From: Cliona cf. orientalis
Taxonomy: Eukaryota; Porifera; Demospongiae; Clionaida; Clionaidae
DNA: 64,000 nt
NCBI GenBank assembly: GCA_963930775.1
Contig: OZ005703.1
Coordinates: 6,386,001-6,450,000, forward strand
Reading direction: 5' to 3'
This document shows, piece by piece, positions 50,096 through 61,572 of this stretch. The notes below the pieces were generated by a model. It ran no database searches. It was not told the origin of the DNA and saw nothing but the letters and a program-made list of their open reading frames with translations. The stretch's first letter is position 1; each line of letters starts with the position of its first letter. A program made the translations under genes and the position numbers.

Positions 50096-51280
50096 CTAAC
50101 TGGTATTATTTTTAATACACCTCATTCTTATTCTTAAAATAATCCAGATATTACTAGTACTAATAAATATTGCTATGTATACAATTGGAATACAGGCTGT
50201 CAAAAAAGGAAGATATATAGAGAAGACTTTTCCTATTGTTATAACGTCTCTTGAAATCGCAACAATGAAAGCTAAGGAAAGTAATAAGATCATTGCTTCT
50301 GGCGTTTGTGGCAGTTTATTATGAATAGGATCCACTTTTTTAATGATGTTTATGCATGCATAAACTAGAGTTAATCGTGCCATGCCAACGCACACGGCCC
50401 ATCTCCAGAGTGCCATCATGCAGGGCGCATGCGCACATAAGTATAGACCTCATGCTCGTTCCAGTTAACGCACATCCCTGCTCTGCAATGCAGAAGAAGC
50501 TCCGTGGTGAAAAAATGCCCTTCCCACCCACCCAGACAACCAAAACATCATGCACTCACCAGCTAGTACACGCACACACATACATACACACACATACACT
50601 AGCATAGTAGGGGGAGCTGACTCGCAGTTGACCATTTTCTGTGACTTAATGGTCATACCAGCATCTTTGTTCTTGTAATGCTGGATGTCACCACCCTGGT
50701 ACTGATTGGCACTCAACTTCACGGTCGGGACTCCCACGCTGGCTCTGTGGCCAGTTGGTACCTGACTTGAGGTTGGGACTTACGAGTGTGCATAATAGTT
50801 TGTGCAATTGAACACCTATATGTAGGTGAACAATGGCAAGAACAGGTACTATCTATCTAGTATGTGCGCTGTAAACATTTCACATCGGTTTGTGTAATGA
50901 TTAATTACTGTACCTGTATGATTATAATATTCATGTATACAAGTTGGCATGAAACAGCTATTAAATGCTATTACAGTTGTAGAAGCACAGTCCTAGATAG
51001 GTGGATCCAGTCTGTCTATCATAGGTCACACTGTAGCAGTCTAGAACAGCTGCCTCTCCACGTTCAATGTCACACACCACTTCATAGCTGTGTTCATTTC
51101 CACACTCACAAATGTTCTGTGAGTTACAAATGAACCATGTTGGACATGCACTATCATTATTACAGTGAGGATATCTAGCTTCTCTCGATTTAATAGTGCC
51201 GACTTTGGTGTATCTCTCTTGACTTGACTGACTATAAGCACTGTAACTAACATCAAGATAGATAGTAGACCTTTTGACAT
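50096..51280 (-). pseudogene. Subfamily E gene, internally deleted and interrupted
   Basis: The N-terminal part (51280 to about 50969) has the signal peptide and cysteines up to YNCN, with a 2-bp TA gain near 51233 shifting the frame inside the signal peptide. About 620 bp of unrelated sequence (50346-50968) splits the ectodomain. The piece KKVDPIHNKLPQTPEA then joins directly to the ninth membrane segment (ILLLSLAFIVAISRD), so all of the central membrane domain is gone. The C-terminus is altered (RMRCIKNNTS). Confidence 0.85.
50346..50968. other. Unidentified ~620-bp insertion in an E pseudogene
   Basis: GC-richer than its surroundings, with an ACACAC microsatellite at 50570-50600. The minus strand at 50640-50750 has a normal-looking open stretch (VKLSANQYQGGDIQHYKN...) that could be an exon. 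No terminal inverted repeats or target duplication are evident, so its origin (transposon, captured exon or rearrangement) is open. Confidence 0.45.
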
Positions 51281-51314
51281 GTTCGTGTTTATGTTGAACA
51301 GTAGCTACATGCAA

Positions 51315-52093
51315 AATATTCTTGATGTTTACAATTAATTTTTGTGATCAGATTATATTATTTGCATAGTCCAAGATCAAATGGCAAATACAGCACACTA
51401 TAGCACACTTTTGGGGCAAATATAGCACACTTGCACACAGTATTGCATACTTTTGCCTTTAATCTTATGGCTTCATACAATAAGTACACAGGAACACACA
51501 TTAAAGCTTTAGAATCATTATGATAGGCAGATAGTGTATAATATAGCAACCCGAAAGATACTTCAGAGGAATGACCCTGAATCACCTGAAATAATATTCC
51601 CTGCTAAGAAAATTAAATTTTGTCAACTAAGGACTTGATCGCTTTTGAATTCAACTTGAGCCAACATAATTTATCTGATCAGATCTCTTATAACAATGCC
51701 ACTTTAACATTAAATTTTATTAGCCAAAATGTTACAGCAGTGGAATAAATCATAATATTATTATTGTACCTGATTGTAAATGAAATTAATTACGTTTCAT
51801 TTGTAATACCGTATAGCCGGAAAATTTGGCAGGGAATTAAATTTGGTGGTTTGTCTATCTATATCACAGCCACCAAATTAAATCCACCAAAATTTCCTAT
51901 ACTCGCATATATACATATGGCAATCCCCGTACCGAACTGCCAAATTTAAATCTGCTAATATTCTGCTAATACACATGCACACATGCATATACACATAATG
52001 TCGATGTCATGTGCAAACACACACAATAACACAAAAATGTTTAGTACAACAGCGAATTGTATGTTCACAAAACCCATAACCCTAACTTATAAT
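51315..52093. other. E-array spacer: AGCACAC repeats, R1, MITE relic
   Basis: Same order as 46696-47521: CACTATAGCACAC runs, R1 at about 51490-51690, decayed MITE at 51786-51950, intergenic repeat. The two spacers are sister copies. Confidence 0.7.
51786..51950. mobile_element. Decayed MITE relative, second copy
   Basis: TACCGTATAGCCGGAAAATT start, then the same CG-depleted sequence as 47231-47395 and the same missing end. Confidence 0.75.
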
Positions 52094-53767
52094 CTAGTGT
52101 AATTTAACACACCTCGTTTTTGAAATAATCCAGAAACTAATAAATGTTCCTATATATACAATTGGAATACTGGTGGCCAATGAAGGAAGAAGTATATTAA
52201 ATATAATAGAGGAGAGTTTTGCAACATCTCTTGAAATTATAGCAATGAAGATTAAACTTAGTAGAATGTAGAACACTGTGTCCATTATAGAATAGCGGTA
52301 AGCAATTTTCTTATATGGTTGTATATTTATTGCAACTATTGAGAGGGTAACGATAGTAATAAGACCATATATAAAGAACATCATCGACAAAGTCATCCCG
52401 TATATGATAAAAAACAGTAGTCGAATCAGATGGATGAGGGTTGAAACCCATCGACAGTCTAATGTCCCAGGTTCAATCCCGTCCTTATAGCAGCCTTGAA
52501 AGGAGTCAACAAAGGCGTGGAGAAAGTGCCAATTGAATGGAAAATAGGAAAGGAACTTTTGAAAGAATTGAAAAGGGTAAAGAATAAAGATTATTGTAGG
52601 GATACTCACAAACAATGTAAGGATAATGATTGCTGTGATGGCATATGGAAGGTGTTCATCTCCAAAGTATTTGACAGTGGGGGTGTAGAATAGCCCAAAT
52701 CGAACTTTGTTTGACCCCAATTCATATATGGTAGTAGGAATCAAAATATCAGTAGAGACAGTCAACACTTTGACATAAGACAGCAAAAAGAAAGTAGCAA
52801 AGGAATCAATAATTGATGTACGAATGTCCCATGACTTTCGAAACACGGAAAGCACCTTGCGGAGTGGCTTCCATATGAGTACTATTACAGTATACTGTCG
52901 ATCGTGGAGCTCAATAAGTAAATATGAAAGAATTATTAATACGAATGGATAAAGTGCAAGAAAGTAGTCCAGAGCTAATGCTTGAAGTGTGGTCACATTG
53001 AGACAAATATCAGGAATGACGGAACGAAACAAGTCAAGATTCCAAAAACTGTAAAACACTATGAATGTCTTTCCTGCTATTAGCAGATGTGGATTACGAT
53101 GGCTCAATTCAAACATGACCTGACGGATAAATTGAGGCGTAGTGATGACTTGACTGAACCAGACTACCCCATGAAGGCGAGAAGAGGTCACATTGATGTT
53201 AAAGATGACCACAACGAGGTAGAAGAATGTGAGCGGTACAGATCCAGCTAGAATGAACTTCCACCAGTTTTTATGGCCATCTGGACACTTCACGCAACTA
53301 AGATTGTATGAGAGTACAAATGGACTGTATCCCTCTTCACAATCACCACATAGTAGACCTGTTCTGTGAAAGCTAGCACAGACTGAATTGTTGAGCAGCG
53401 CTTCTGGCGTTTGTGGCAATTTGTTATGAATATGATCCACTTTTTTAATGTTATCACAGTTGTAGAAGCACAGTCCAAGATAGGTGGATCCAGTCTGTTT
53501 ATCATAGGTCACACAGTGGCAGTCTAGAATAGCTGCCTCTCCACGTTCAATGTCACACACCACTTCATAGCTGTGTTCATTTCCACACTCACAAATGTTC
53601 TGTGAGTTACAAATGAACCATGTTGGACATGCACTATCATGATTACAGTGAGGATATCTAACTTCTCTCGATTTAATAGTGCCGACTTTGGTGTATCTCC
53701 CTTGACTTGACTGACTAAGCACTGTAACTAACATCAAGATAGATAGTAGACCTTTTGACATGTTCAT
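52094..53767 (-). CDS. Multi-pass membrane protein with Cys-rich ectodomain, subfamily E (557 aa)
   Basis: ATG at 53767 (MNMSKGLLSILMLVTVLSQ), the consensus E start; the TTG extension to 53806 is unsupported. Complete ectodomain with the SREVRYPHC linker. The loop reads KDGIEPGTLDCRWVSTL (two changes from consensus, cysteines kept). VKYFGDEHLPYA replaces VQYFGNEHLPYA. Tail SKTRCVKLH. Uninterrupted. Last intact unit of the array; all units to its right are damaged. Confidence 0.86.
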   Translation of the reverse strand: MNMSKGLLSILMLVTVLSQSSQGRYTKVGTIKSREVRYPHCNHDSACPTWFICNSQNICECGNEHSYEVVCDIERGEAAILDCHCVTYDKQTGSTYLGLCFYNCDNIKKVDHIHNKLPQTPEALLNNSVCASFHRTGLLCGDCEEGYSPFVLSYNLSCVKCPDGHKNWWKFILAGSVPLTFFYLVVVIFNINVTSSRLHGVVWFSQVITTPQFIRQVMFELSHRNPHLLIAGKTFIVFYSFWNLDLFRSVIPDICLNVTTLQALALDYFLALYPFVLIILSYLLIELHDRQYTVIVLIWKPLRKVLSVFRKSWDIRTSIIDSFATFFLLSYVKVLTVSTDILIPTTIYELGSNKVRFGLFYTPTVKYFGDEHLPYAITAIIILTLFVSIPTIIFILYPFQFFQKFLSYFPFNWHFLHAFVDSFQGCYKDGIEPGTLDCRWVSTLIHLIRLLFFIIYGMTLSMMFFIYGLITIVTLSIVAINIQPYKKIAYRYSIMDTVFYILLSLIFIAIISRDVAKLSSIIFNILLPSLATSIPIVYIGTFISFWIISKTRCVKLH

Positions 53768-54325
53768 GTTTATGTTGAACAATATAGCTACATGCAGAAT
53801 ATTCAAGATTTTTTACAATTTTGTGTCTATTAAATTATATAGTCCAAGATCAAAGGGAAAATACAGCACACTTTTGGGGCAAATATAGCACACTTGCACA
53901 GTTTTAGCCTTTGTTCTTATATGGCTTTGTACAATAAGTATACACAAGAACACATATCAAAGCTAACAGAGCTGTTATGATAGGCAGATAGTGTAGCAAC
54001 CAGGAAAATAACACAGATACCTATCAAAACTTTAGAGGAATGACCCTGAACTAACTGAAATAGTATTCCCTGCTAAGAAAATTTGTGAACTGAAGACTCA
54101 ATCGCTTTTGGATTGAACTTGAGACAACAGAATTTAGCTAATAAATCAGAACAGATCTCTTATAGCAATACCATTTTAACATTCATTAGCCAAAATGTTA
54201 TAGCCATGGAATAACATTATTATTGTACCTGGTTGTAAGTGAGTTACGTTTCATTTGTAATATTGATGTACTAAACTACTGGACGGGTACAAAGTAATAT
54301 GGATCAGTACCTTGTATAAGTTTAC
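53768..54325. other. E-array spacer with R1 copy
   Basis: AGCACAC runs, R1 at about 53930-54170, then the intergenic repeat, cut at TATAAGTTTACAC where it runs straight into the middle of a broken gene. Confidence 0.65.
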
Positions 54326-55660
54326 ACCCTAATTCGTATATAGTAGTAGGAATCAAAAGATCAGCCGAGACGCTCAACACTTTGATATAAGACAGTACGT
54401 ACAAAAGAAAGTAGCAAAGGAATCAATAATTGATGTACAAATGTTCCATGACTTTCGAAACATAGAAAGCTAGCACCTTGCGGAATGGCTTCCATATGAG
54501 TACTATTGCAGTATACCGTCTATCATGGAGCTCAATAAGTAAGTATGAAAGAAGTATTAATACAAATGGATAAAGTGCAAGAAAGTAGTCCAGAGCTAAT
54601 GCTTGAAGAGTGGTCACATCGAGACAAACATCAGAAAGGACAGAACGAAACAAATTAAGGTTCCAAAAACTGTTAAACACTATGAGTGTTCGTCTTCACT
54701 GCTATCATCAGATGTGGATTACGATGGCTCAATTCAGACATCATCAGACAGATAAATGCAGGCATAGTGATGATTTGACTGAACCAGACTACCCCATAAA
54801 GGCAAGAAGACGTCACATTGATGTTAAAGATGCAGTGGCGTAGCTAGAGCTAGGAGTCTGGTAGGGCACAATATGTTAAATGGTCGCTAAGTACTAGTTT
54901 GACCACACCCCAAATTAATATTGCTGAATCTCAATCTTTAGCATACAATCTGGATTATTTCTGCCCTATTTTCATAGAATTGAAGGGCTGACACAATCAG
55001 TGGTTAGCTAAGTAGTAAGCATTACTAGAACAAAGTTGGTCGGGCCTGGCCCTACTAGGCCCACCCCTGGCTACGCCACTGTAAAGATGACCACAAAGAG
55101 GTAGAAGAATGTGAGTGGCACAGATCCAGCTAGAATAAACTTCCACCAGTTTTTATGGCCATCTGGACACCTTACACAACTGAGATTGTATGAGTGTACA
55201 AATGGACTGTATCCCTCTTCACAATCGCCACATAGTAGATCCGTTCTGTGAAAGCTAGTACAGACTGACTTATTGAGCAATGCTTTGGATTTTTGAGGCA
55301 ATTTGTGAAGAATATTATCCATTTTTTGTTTGTTATTACTGTTGTAGAAGCACTGTCCAAGATAGGTGGATCCAGTCTGTCTATCATAGGTCACACAGTG
55401 GCAGTCTAGAACAGCTGCCTCTCCACGTTCAATATCACACACCACTTCATAGCTGTGTTCATTTCCACACTCACAACTGTTCTATGAGTTACAAATGAAC
55501 CATGTTGGACATGCACTATCATTATTGCAGTGAGGATATCTAACTTCTCTCGATTTAATAGTGCTGACTTTGGTGTATCTCCCTTGACTTTACTGGCTAA
55601 GCACTGTAACTATAACATCAAGATAGATAGCAGACCTTTTGATATGTTTATGTTAGCCAT
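54326..55660 (-). pseudogene. Subfamily E gene, truncated and split by a hAT-type element
   Basis: The N-terminal half is recognisable: signal peptide (the MNMSKG start codons are lost, an ATG remains at 55660), a TAG stop at 55482-55484 in the NSQNS stretch, then the regular ectodomain and juncture. A 249-bp transposon interrupts the first membrane segment region. Homology ends at ELG in the loop before segment six, where spacer sequence takes over, so the last third is deleted. Two further short insertions (GTACGTAC at 54395, GCTAGC at 54469) break the frame. Confidence 0.88.
54833..55081. mobile_element. hAT-type non-autonomous element with 8-bp target duplication
   Basis: Ends CAGTGGCGTAGC and GCTACGCCACTG are perfect inverted repeats. 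TAAAGATG stands directly outside both ends (54825-54832 and 55082-55089), and removing one copy restores the sister-gene sequence (AATATTAAAGATGACCAC type). An 8-bp duplication is the hallmark of hAT transposition. 249 bp, no coding capacity. Confidence 0.92.
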
Positions 55661-55989
55661 AATGTTACAATTCGCTTACTAACAGCCGTTGAATAACATG
55701 ATAATATTATTATTGTACCTGGTTGTAAGTAAATTATGTTTCATTTTTAATATTATTCATGTACTAAACTGTGGGTACAAAATAATATGGATCAGTACCT
55801 TGTATAACTTTGCTGGTGATTTTAATGTAGGAATGTGCTCTATTACATGATACTGAAAGCAAAGTTAGTAACGATACGGAAGCAAGTACAAATTGTTGTT
55901 ATAATTTTGCACATGTGCACACACACAATAACCGAAATGTTGAGTACAGCAGTGAATTGTATGTTCACAAAACCGATAACCTAATTTAG
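55661..55989. other. E-array spacer
   Basis: Intergenic repeat blocks (AACATGATAATATTATTATT, GGATCAGTACCTTGTATAAC). No R1 in this spacer. Confidence 0.6.
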
Positions 55990-57653
55990 TGTACTTTAAT
56001 GCACCTCATTCTTAAAACAATCCAGAAACTAATAAATATTGTTATATACAATTGGAATACCGGCAGTCAATGAAGGAAAAAGTGAATTAAATATAATGGA
56101 GGAGAGTTTTGCAACATCTCTTGAAATCAGAGCAATGCAGATTAAGCTTGGTAGAATATAGAATACTGTGTCCATGATAGAATAGCAGCAAGCAACCTTC
56201 TTATATGGTTGTATATTTATCGCAACTATTGAGAGGGTAAGTAAAGCAATAAGACAATATATTAAGAACATCATCGACAAAGTCATCCCGTATATATGAT
56301 AAAAAACAGTAGTCGAATTAGATGGATGAGGGTTGAAAACCATCGGCAGTCAAATGTCCCAGGTTCAGTCCCATCCTTATAGCAGCCTTGAAAGGAGTCA
56401 ACAAAGACGTGGAGAAAGTGCCAATTAAATGGAAAATAGGAAAGGAACTTTTGAAAAAGTTGAAAAGGGTAAAGAATAAAGATTATTGTAGGGATTCCCA
56501 CAAACAATGTAAGGATAATGATTGCTGTGATGGCGTATGGAAGATGTTCGTATCCAAAGTACTGGACAGTGGGGATATAGTATAATCCATATTGTACTTC
56601 TTTTGACCCCAGTTTGTAGATAGTAGTAGGAATCAAAAGATCAGCAGAGACACTCAACACTTTGATATAAGATAGCAAAAAGAAAGTAGCAAAGGAATCA
56701 ATAATTGATGTACGAATGTCCCATGACTTTCGAAACACAGAAAGCACCTTGTGAAACGGCTTCCATATAATTACTACCACGGCAAACCGTCTATCATGGA
56801 GCTCAATAAGTAAGTATGAAAGAAGTATTAATAAAAATGGATAGAGTGCAAGGAAGTAGTCCAGAGCTAATGCTTGAAGTGTGGGCACATTGAGGCAAAT
56901 ATCAGGAATGACAGATCGAAACAAATCAAGATTCCAAAAACTGTAAAACATTGTGAATGTCTTTGCTGCTATCAACAGATGTGGATTACGATGGCTCAAT
57001 TCAAACATTATCAGACGGATAAATGCAGGCATAGTGATGACTTGACTGAACCAGACTACTCCATGAAGGCGAGAAGAGGTCACATTGATATTAAAGATGA
57101 CCACAAAGAAATAGAAGAATGTTAGGGGTACAAATCCAACCAAGATGAACTTCCACCAGTTTTTATGGCCATCTGGACACTTTATACAGCTGAGATTGTA
57201 TGAGAGTACAAATGGACTGTATCCCTCGTCACAATCGCCACATAGTAGACCTGTTCTGTGAAAGCTAGTACATACTGATTTATTGAGCAGCGCTTCTGGT
57301 GTTTGTGGTAGTTTATTATGAATATGATCCACTTTTTTAACGTCGTTACAGTTGTAGAAGCACAGTCCAAGATAGGTGGATCCAGTCTGTCTATCATAGG
57401 TCACACAGTGGCAGTCTAGAACAGCTGCCTCTCCACGTTCAATGTCACACACCACTTCATAGCTGTGTTCATTTCCACACTCACAACTGTTCTGTGAGTT
57501 ACAAATGAATTATGTTGGACATGCAGTATCACTATTACAGTGAGGATATCTAACTCCTCTCGATTTAATAGTGCTGAATTTGGTGTATCTCCCTTGACTT
57601 GACTGGCTAAGCACTATAATTAATATCAAAATAGATATTAAACCTTTTGACAT
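55990..57653 (-). pseudogene. Subfamily E gene with one stop and two small frame changes
   Basis: Begins at the ATG at 57653 (MSKGLIS-like). The Trp of CPTWF is a stop (TAA, near 57509), after which 390 codons are open from MVCDIERG. A 2-bp TA gain near 56293 shifts the frame between the seventh segment and its neighbour, and a 2-bp loss near 56040 removes the usual end. Otherwise full length, with all cysteines after the stop and FQGCYKDGTEPG. A recent casualty. Confidence 0.85.
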
Positions 57654-57978
57654 GTTCATAATGTTACTTATCGCTCACTATAACAGCCGTGGAACAACAT
57701 GTTGTACCTGGCTATATTTTAAGTTAATTATGATTAGACTATGCAGATATACAGGTCAGTGTCTTGTATAAAGTTACTAGTGATCGTTGTGTTTTAATAT
57801 AGGAATGTGTTCTGTTACGTGACACTGAAAGCTTAAAACAATTAAGTACAAATTGTTATTATAATACATGTGCAAACATGCATACACACAATGTCATGTG
57901 CACACACACACAATAACACAAAAATGTTTAATACAACAGCGAATTGTATGTTCACAAAACCTATAACCCCAACTTGAT
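57654..57978. other. E-array spacer
   Basis: Intergenic repeat with CACACAATGTCATGTGCACA and the GTTCACAAAACC end. No gene. Confidence 0.6.
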
Positions 57979-59226
57979 CTAGTGTAATTTAACACACCTC
58001 GTTTTTGAAATTATCCAGAAACTAATAAATGTTGCTATATATACAATTGGAATACTGCCAGTTAATAAAGGGAAAAGAGTATTAAATATAATAGAGGAGA
58101 GTTTTGCAACATCTCTTGAAATTATAGCAATGAACATTAAGCTTAGTAGAATGTAGAACACTGTGTCCATTATAGAATAGCGGTAAGCAATTTTCTTATA
58201 TGGTTGTATATTTATTGCAACTATTGAAAGGGTAAGGAAAGCAATAAGACCATATATACAGAACATCATCGACAAAGTCATCCCGTATAAGATAAAAAAC
58301 AATAGTCGAATCAAATGGATGAGGGTTGAAAACCATCGATAGTCTAATGTCCCAGGTTCAGTCCCGTCCTTATAGCAGCCTTGAAAGGAGTCAACAAAGG
58401 CGTGGAGATAGTGCCAATTGAATGGAAAATAGGAAAGGAAGTTTTGAAAGAATTGAAAAGGGTAAAGAATAAAGATTATTGTAGGGATACTCACAAACAA
58501 TGTAAGGATGATGATTGCTGTGATGGCATATGGAAGATGTTCATTTCCAAAGTATTGGACAGTGGGGGTGTAGTATAGCCCAAATCGAACTTTATTTGAC
58601 CTCAATTCATATATGGTAGTAGGAACTAAAAGATCAGTAGAGACACTCAACACTTTGACATAAGACAGCAAAAAGAAAGTAGCAAAGGAATCAATAATTG
58701 ATGTGCGAATGTCCCATGACTTTCGAAATATAGATAGCACCTTGCGGAATGGCTTCCATATGAGTACTATTGCAGTATACTGTCGATCGTGGAGCTCAAT
58801 AAGTAAGTACGAAAGAAGTATTAACACAAATGGATAAAGTGCAAGGAAGTAGTCCAGAGCTAATGCTTGAAGGGTGGTCACATTGAGGCAAATATCAGGA
58901 ATGACAGAACGAAACAAGTCAAGATTCCAAAAACTGTAAAACACTGTGAATGTCTTCGCTGCTATCAACAGATGTGGATTACGATGGCTCAATTCAAACA
59001 TTATCAGACGGATAAATGCAGGCATAGTGATGACTTGACTGAACCAGACTACTCCATGTAGACGAGAAGACGTCACATTGATTTTAAAGATGACCACAAA
59101 GAAGTAGAAGAATGTGAGCGGCATAAATCCAACCAAGATGAACTTCCACCAGTTCTTATGGCCATCTGGATACGGATATATAAAGTCATATAGGTCAGTA
59201 CCTTGTATAAATTTGCTATTGGTCAT
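57979..59226 (-). pseudogene. Subfamily E gene lacking the whole ectodomain (415 aa open)
   Basis: Homology to E genes stops at about 59170, just upstream of PDGHKNWWKF, where the spacer sequence (GTCATATAGGTCAGTACC) takes over. An ATG at 59226 in the spacer happens to give an open frame (MTNSKFIQGTDLYDF) into the membrane domain. It therefore lacks signal peptide and all ectodomain cysteines. The membrane part has no stops; the loop reads TLDYRWFST with the second cysteine lost. It may be non-functional, or make a bare membrane domain. Confidence 0.75.
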
Positions 59227-59408
59227 TGTGTTAAATGTAGGAATGTGTTCTGTTACATGACACTGAAAGCTAATTTATAGGGAAACAAGTACAAATTGTT
59301 ACTATAATACAAGTGCACACATGCATACACACAATGTCATGTGCACACACACAAAAATGTTTAGTACAGCAGTGAATTGTATGTTCACAAAACCTATAAT
59401 CCTAATAT
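59227..59408. repeat. E-array intergenic repeat, short copy
   Basis: AACATGACACTGAAAGCTAA-type block and the CACACAATGTCATGTGCACA block; directly continuous with the truncation junction at 59170. Confidence 0.6.
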
Positions 59409-61104
59409 CTAGTGTAATTTAATGCACCTCATTCTTGAAACAATCCAGAAACTAATAAATGTTGTTATATATACAATTGGAATACTGCCAGTTAATAAAG
59501 GAAAAAGAGTATTAAATATAATAGAGGAGAGTTTTGCAACATCTCTTGAAATTATAGCAATGAACATTAAGCTTAGTATATAGAATGTAGAACACTGTGT
59601 CCATTATAGAATAGCGGTAAGCAATTTTTTTATATGGTTGTATATTTATCGCAACTATTGCAAGGGTAAGGAAAGCAATAAGACCATATATACAGAACAT
59701 CATCGACAAAGTCATCCCGTATAAGACAAAAAACAGTAGTCGAATCAGATGGATGAGGGTTAAAAACCATCGACAGTCTAATGTCCCAGGTTCAGTCCCG
59801 TCCTCATAGCAGCCTTGAAAGGAGTCAACAAAGGCATGGAGATAGTGCCAGTTGAATGGAAAATAGGAAAGGAATTTTTGAAAAAATTAAAAAGGGTAAA
59901 GAATAAAGATTATTGAAGGGATACTCACAAACAATGTAAGGATGATGATTGCTGTGATGGCATATGGAAGATGTTCATTTCCAAAGTATTGGACGGTGGG
60001 GGTGTAGAATAGCCCAAATCGAACTTTTTTGGACCCCAATTCGTATATGGTAGTAGGAATCAAAAGATCAGCCGAGACACTCAACACTTTGATATAAGAC
60101 AGTAAAAAGAAAGTAGCAAAGGAATCAATAATTGATGTACGAATGTCCCATGACTTTCGAAACACAGAAAGCACCTTGTGAAATGGCATCCATATGAGTA
60201 CTATTGCAGTATACTGTCGATCGTGGAGCTCAATAAGTAAGTATGAAAAAAATATTAACACCAATGGATAGAGTGCAAGAAAGTAGTCCAGAGATAATGC
60301 TTGAAGTGTGGTCACATTGAGACAAATATCAGGAATGACAGAACGAAACAAGTCAAGGTTCCAAAAACTGTAAAATACCATTAGTATCTTTACTGCTATT
60401 AGCAGATGTGGACTACGATGGCTCAATTCAAACATGACCAGACGGATAAACTGAGGCATAGATATGACTTGACTAAACCAGACTACCCCATGAAGACGAG
60501 AAAATGTCACATTGATGTTAAAGACGATGACAAAGAAATAGAAGAACGTTAGGGGTACAGATCTAGCTAAGATGAATTTCCACCAGTTTTTATGACCATC
60601 TGGACACTTCACACAGCTGAAATTGTATGAGAGTACAAATGGACTGTATCCCTCTTCACAATAGCCACATAGTAGACCCGTTCTGCATGTGAAAGCTAAC
60701 ACAGACTGATTTATTGAGCAGCGCTTCTGGCATTTGTGGCAATTTATTGTGAATATGATCCACTTTTTTTACGTTGTTACAGTTGTAGAAGCACTGTCCA
60801 AGATAGGTCGATCCAGTCTGTCTTAGCTATCATAGGTCACACAGTGGCAGTCTAGAACAGCTGCCTCTCCACGTTCAATGTCACACACGACTTCATAGCT
60901 GTGTTCATTTCCACACTCACAAATGTTCTGTGAGTTACAAATGAACCATGTTGGACATGCACTATCATTATTACAGTGAGGATATCTAACTTCTCTCGAT
61001 TTAATAGTGCCGACTTTGGTGTATCTCCCTTGACTTGACTGGCTAAGCACTGTAACTAACATCAAGATAGATAGTAGGCCTTTTGACATGTTCATGTTAG
61101 CCAT
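59409..61104 (-). pseudogene. Subfamily E gene with several small lesions
   Basis: Full-length outline from MANMNMSKGLLS (ATG 61104) to a decayed end. Lesions seen against sisters: 5 extra bases near 60824 (making TAGCTA), 4 extra at 60685-60688 (TGCATG), a Gln-to-stop change near 59888 after FILYPF, and 4 extra at 59577-59580 (TATATA). The 271-codon central frame (60702-59887) is otherwise regular. Closest to the 42865 gene in the N-terminal half (NFS sequon, PQFIRLVMFEL) and to other E copies later, suggesting a recombinant. Confidence 0.85.
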
Positions 61105-61114
61105 TACAATTCGC

Positions 61115-61148
<34 letters not shown>

Positions 61149-61572
61149 TGAAAAAAATGAATAGTGAACGTCACTACTTGGTAGTGATATCTGTGGCAAA
61201 ATGTAGTGACGGTCATTTTTTACATATAGTCTATAACAGCAATGGAACAACATGATAATATTATTGTACCTGGCTGTAGCTTACTAATTAATTATGCTTC
61301 GTTTATTTTAATATAATAAATTATACGTATATACAAAGTAATATAGGTCAGTATCTTGTATAAAGTTGCTATAGTGATCGTTGTATTTTAATATAGGAAT
61401 GTGTTCTGTAACATGACACTGAAAGCTAATAATACGGAAACAAGTACAAATTGTTATTATAATACACGTGCACACATGCATACACACAATGTCATGTGCA
61501 CACACACACACAATGACAAAAATGTTCAGTACAGCAGTGAATTGTATGTTCACAAAACCCATAACCTATAAT
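61105..61572. other. E-array spacer with TA microsatellite and tiny MITE
   Basis: 61117-61145 is a TA run; 61146-61224 is the second copy of the 82-bp MITE; 61235-61560 is the intergenic repeat. Sister of the spacer at 44548-45020. Confidence 0.65.
61146..61224. mobile_element. Tiny MITE, copy 2
   Basis: Same sequence plan as 44595-44676 (AATAGTGAACGTCACTAC, GTAGTGACGGTCATTTTTTA). Its left end has merged into a TA microsatellite. Confidence 0.7.

Noticed and set aside
52496-52693. Plus-strand frame MKGVNKGVEKVPIEW recurring in nearly every E unit (also 43276, 47927, 56388, 58381)
   Set aside because: It is the antisense shadow of the conserved FNWHFLHAFVDSFQG region; its conservation follows from the minus-strand gene.
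53290-53505. Second minus-strand frame (MINRLDPPILDCAS) repeated inside each ectodomain
   Set aside because: An alternate frame of the conserved Cys-rich segment; stops and start differ between copies and no independent signal is seen.
3169-53767. Retrogene origin for the intron-free copies
   Set aside because: Duplications include both flanks and spacers, and no poly(A) tails or target duplications flank the genes, so DNA-level duplication explains them.
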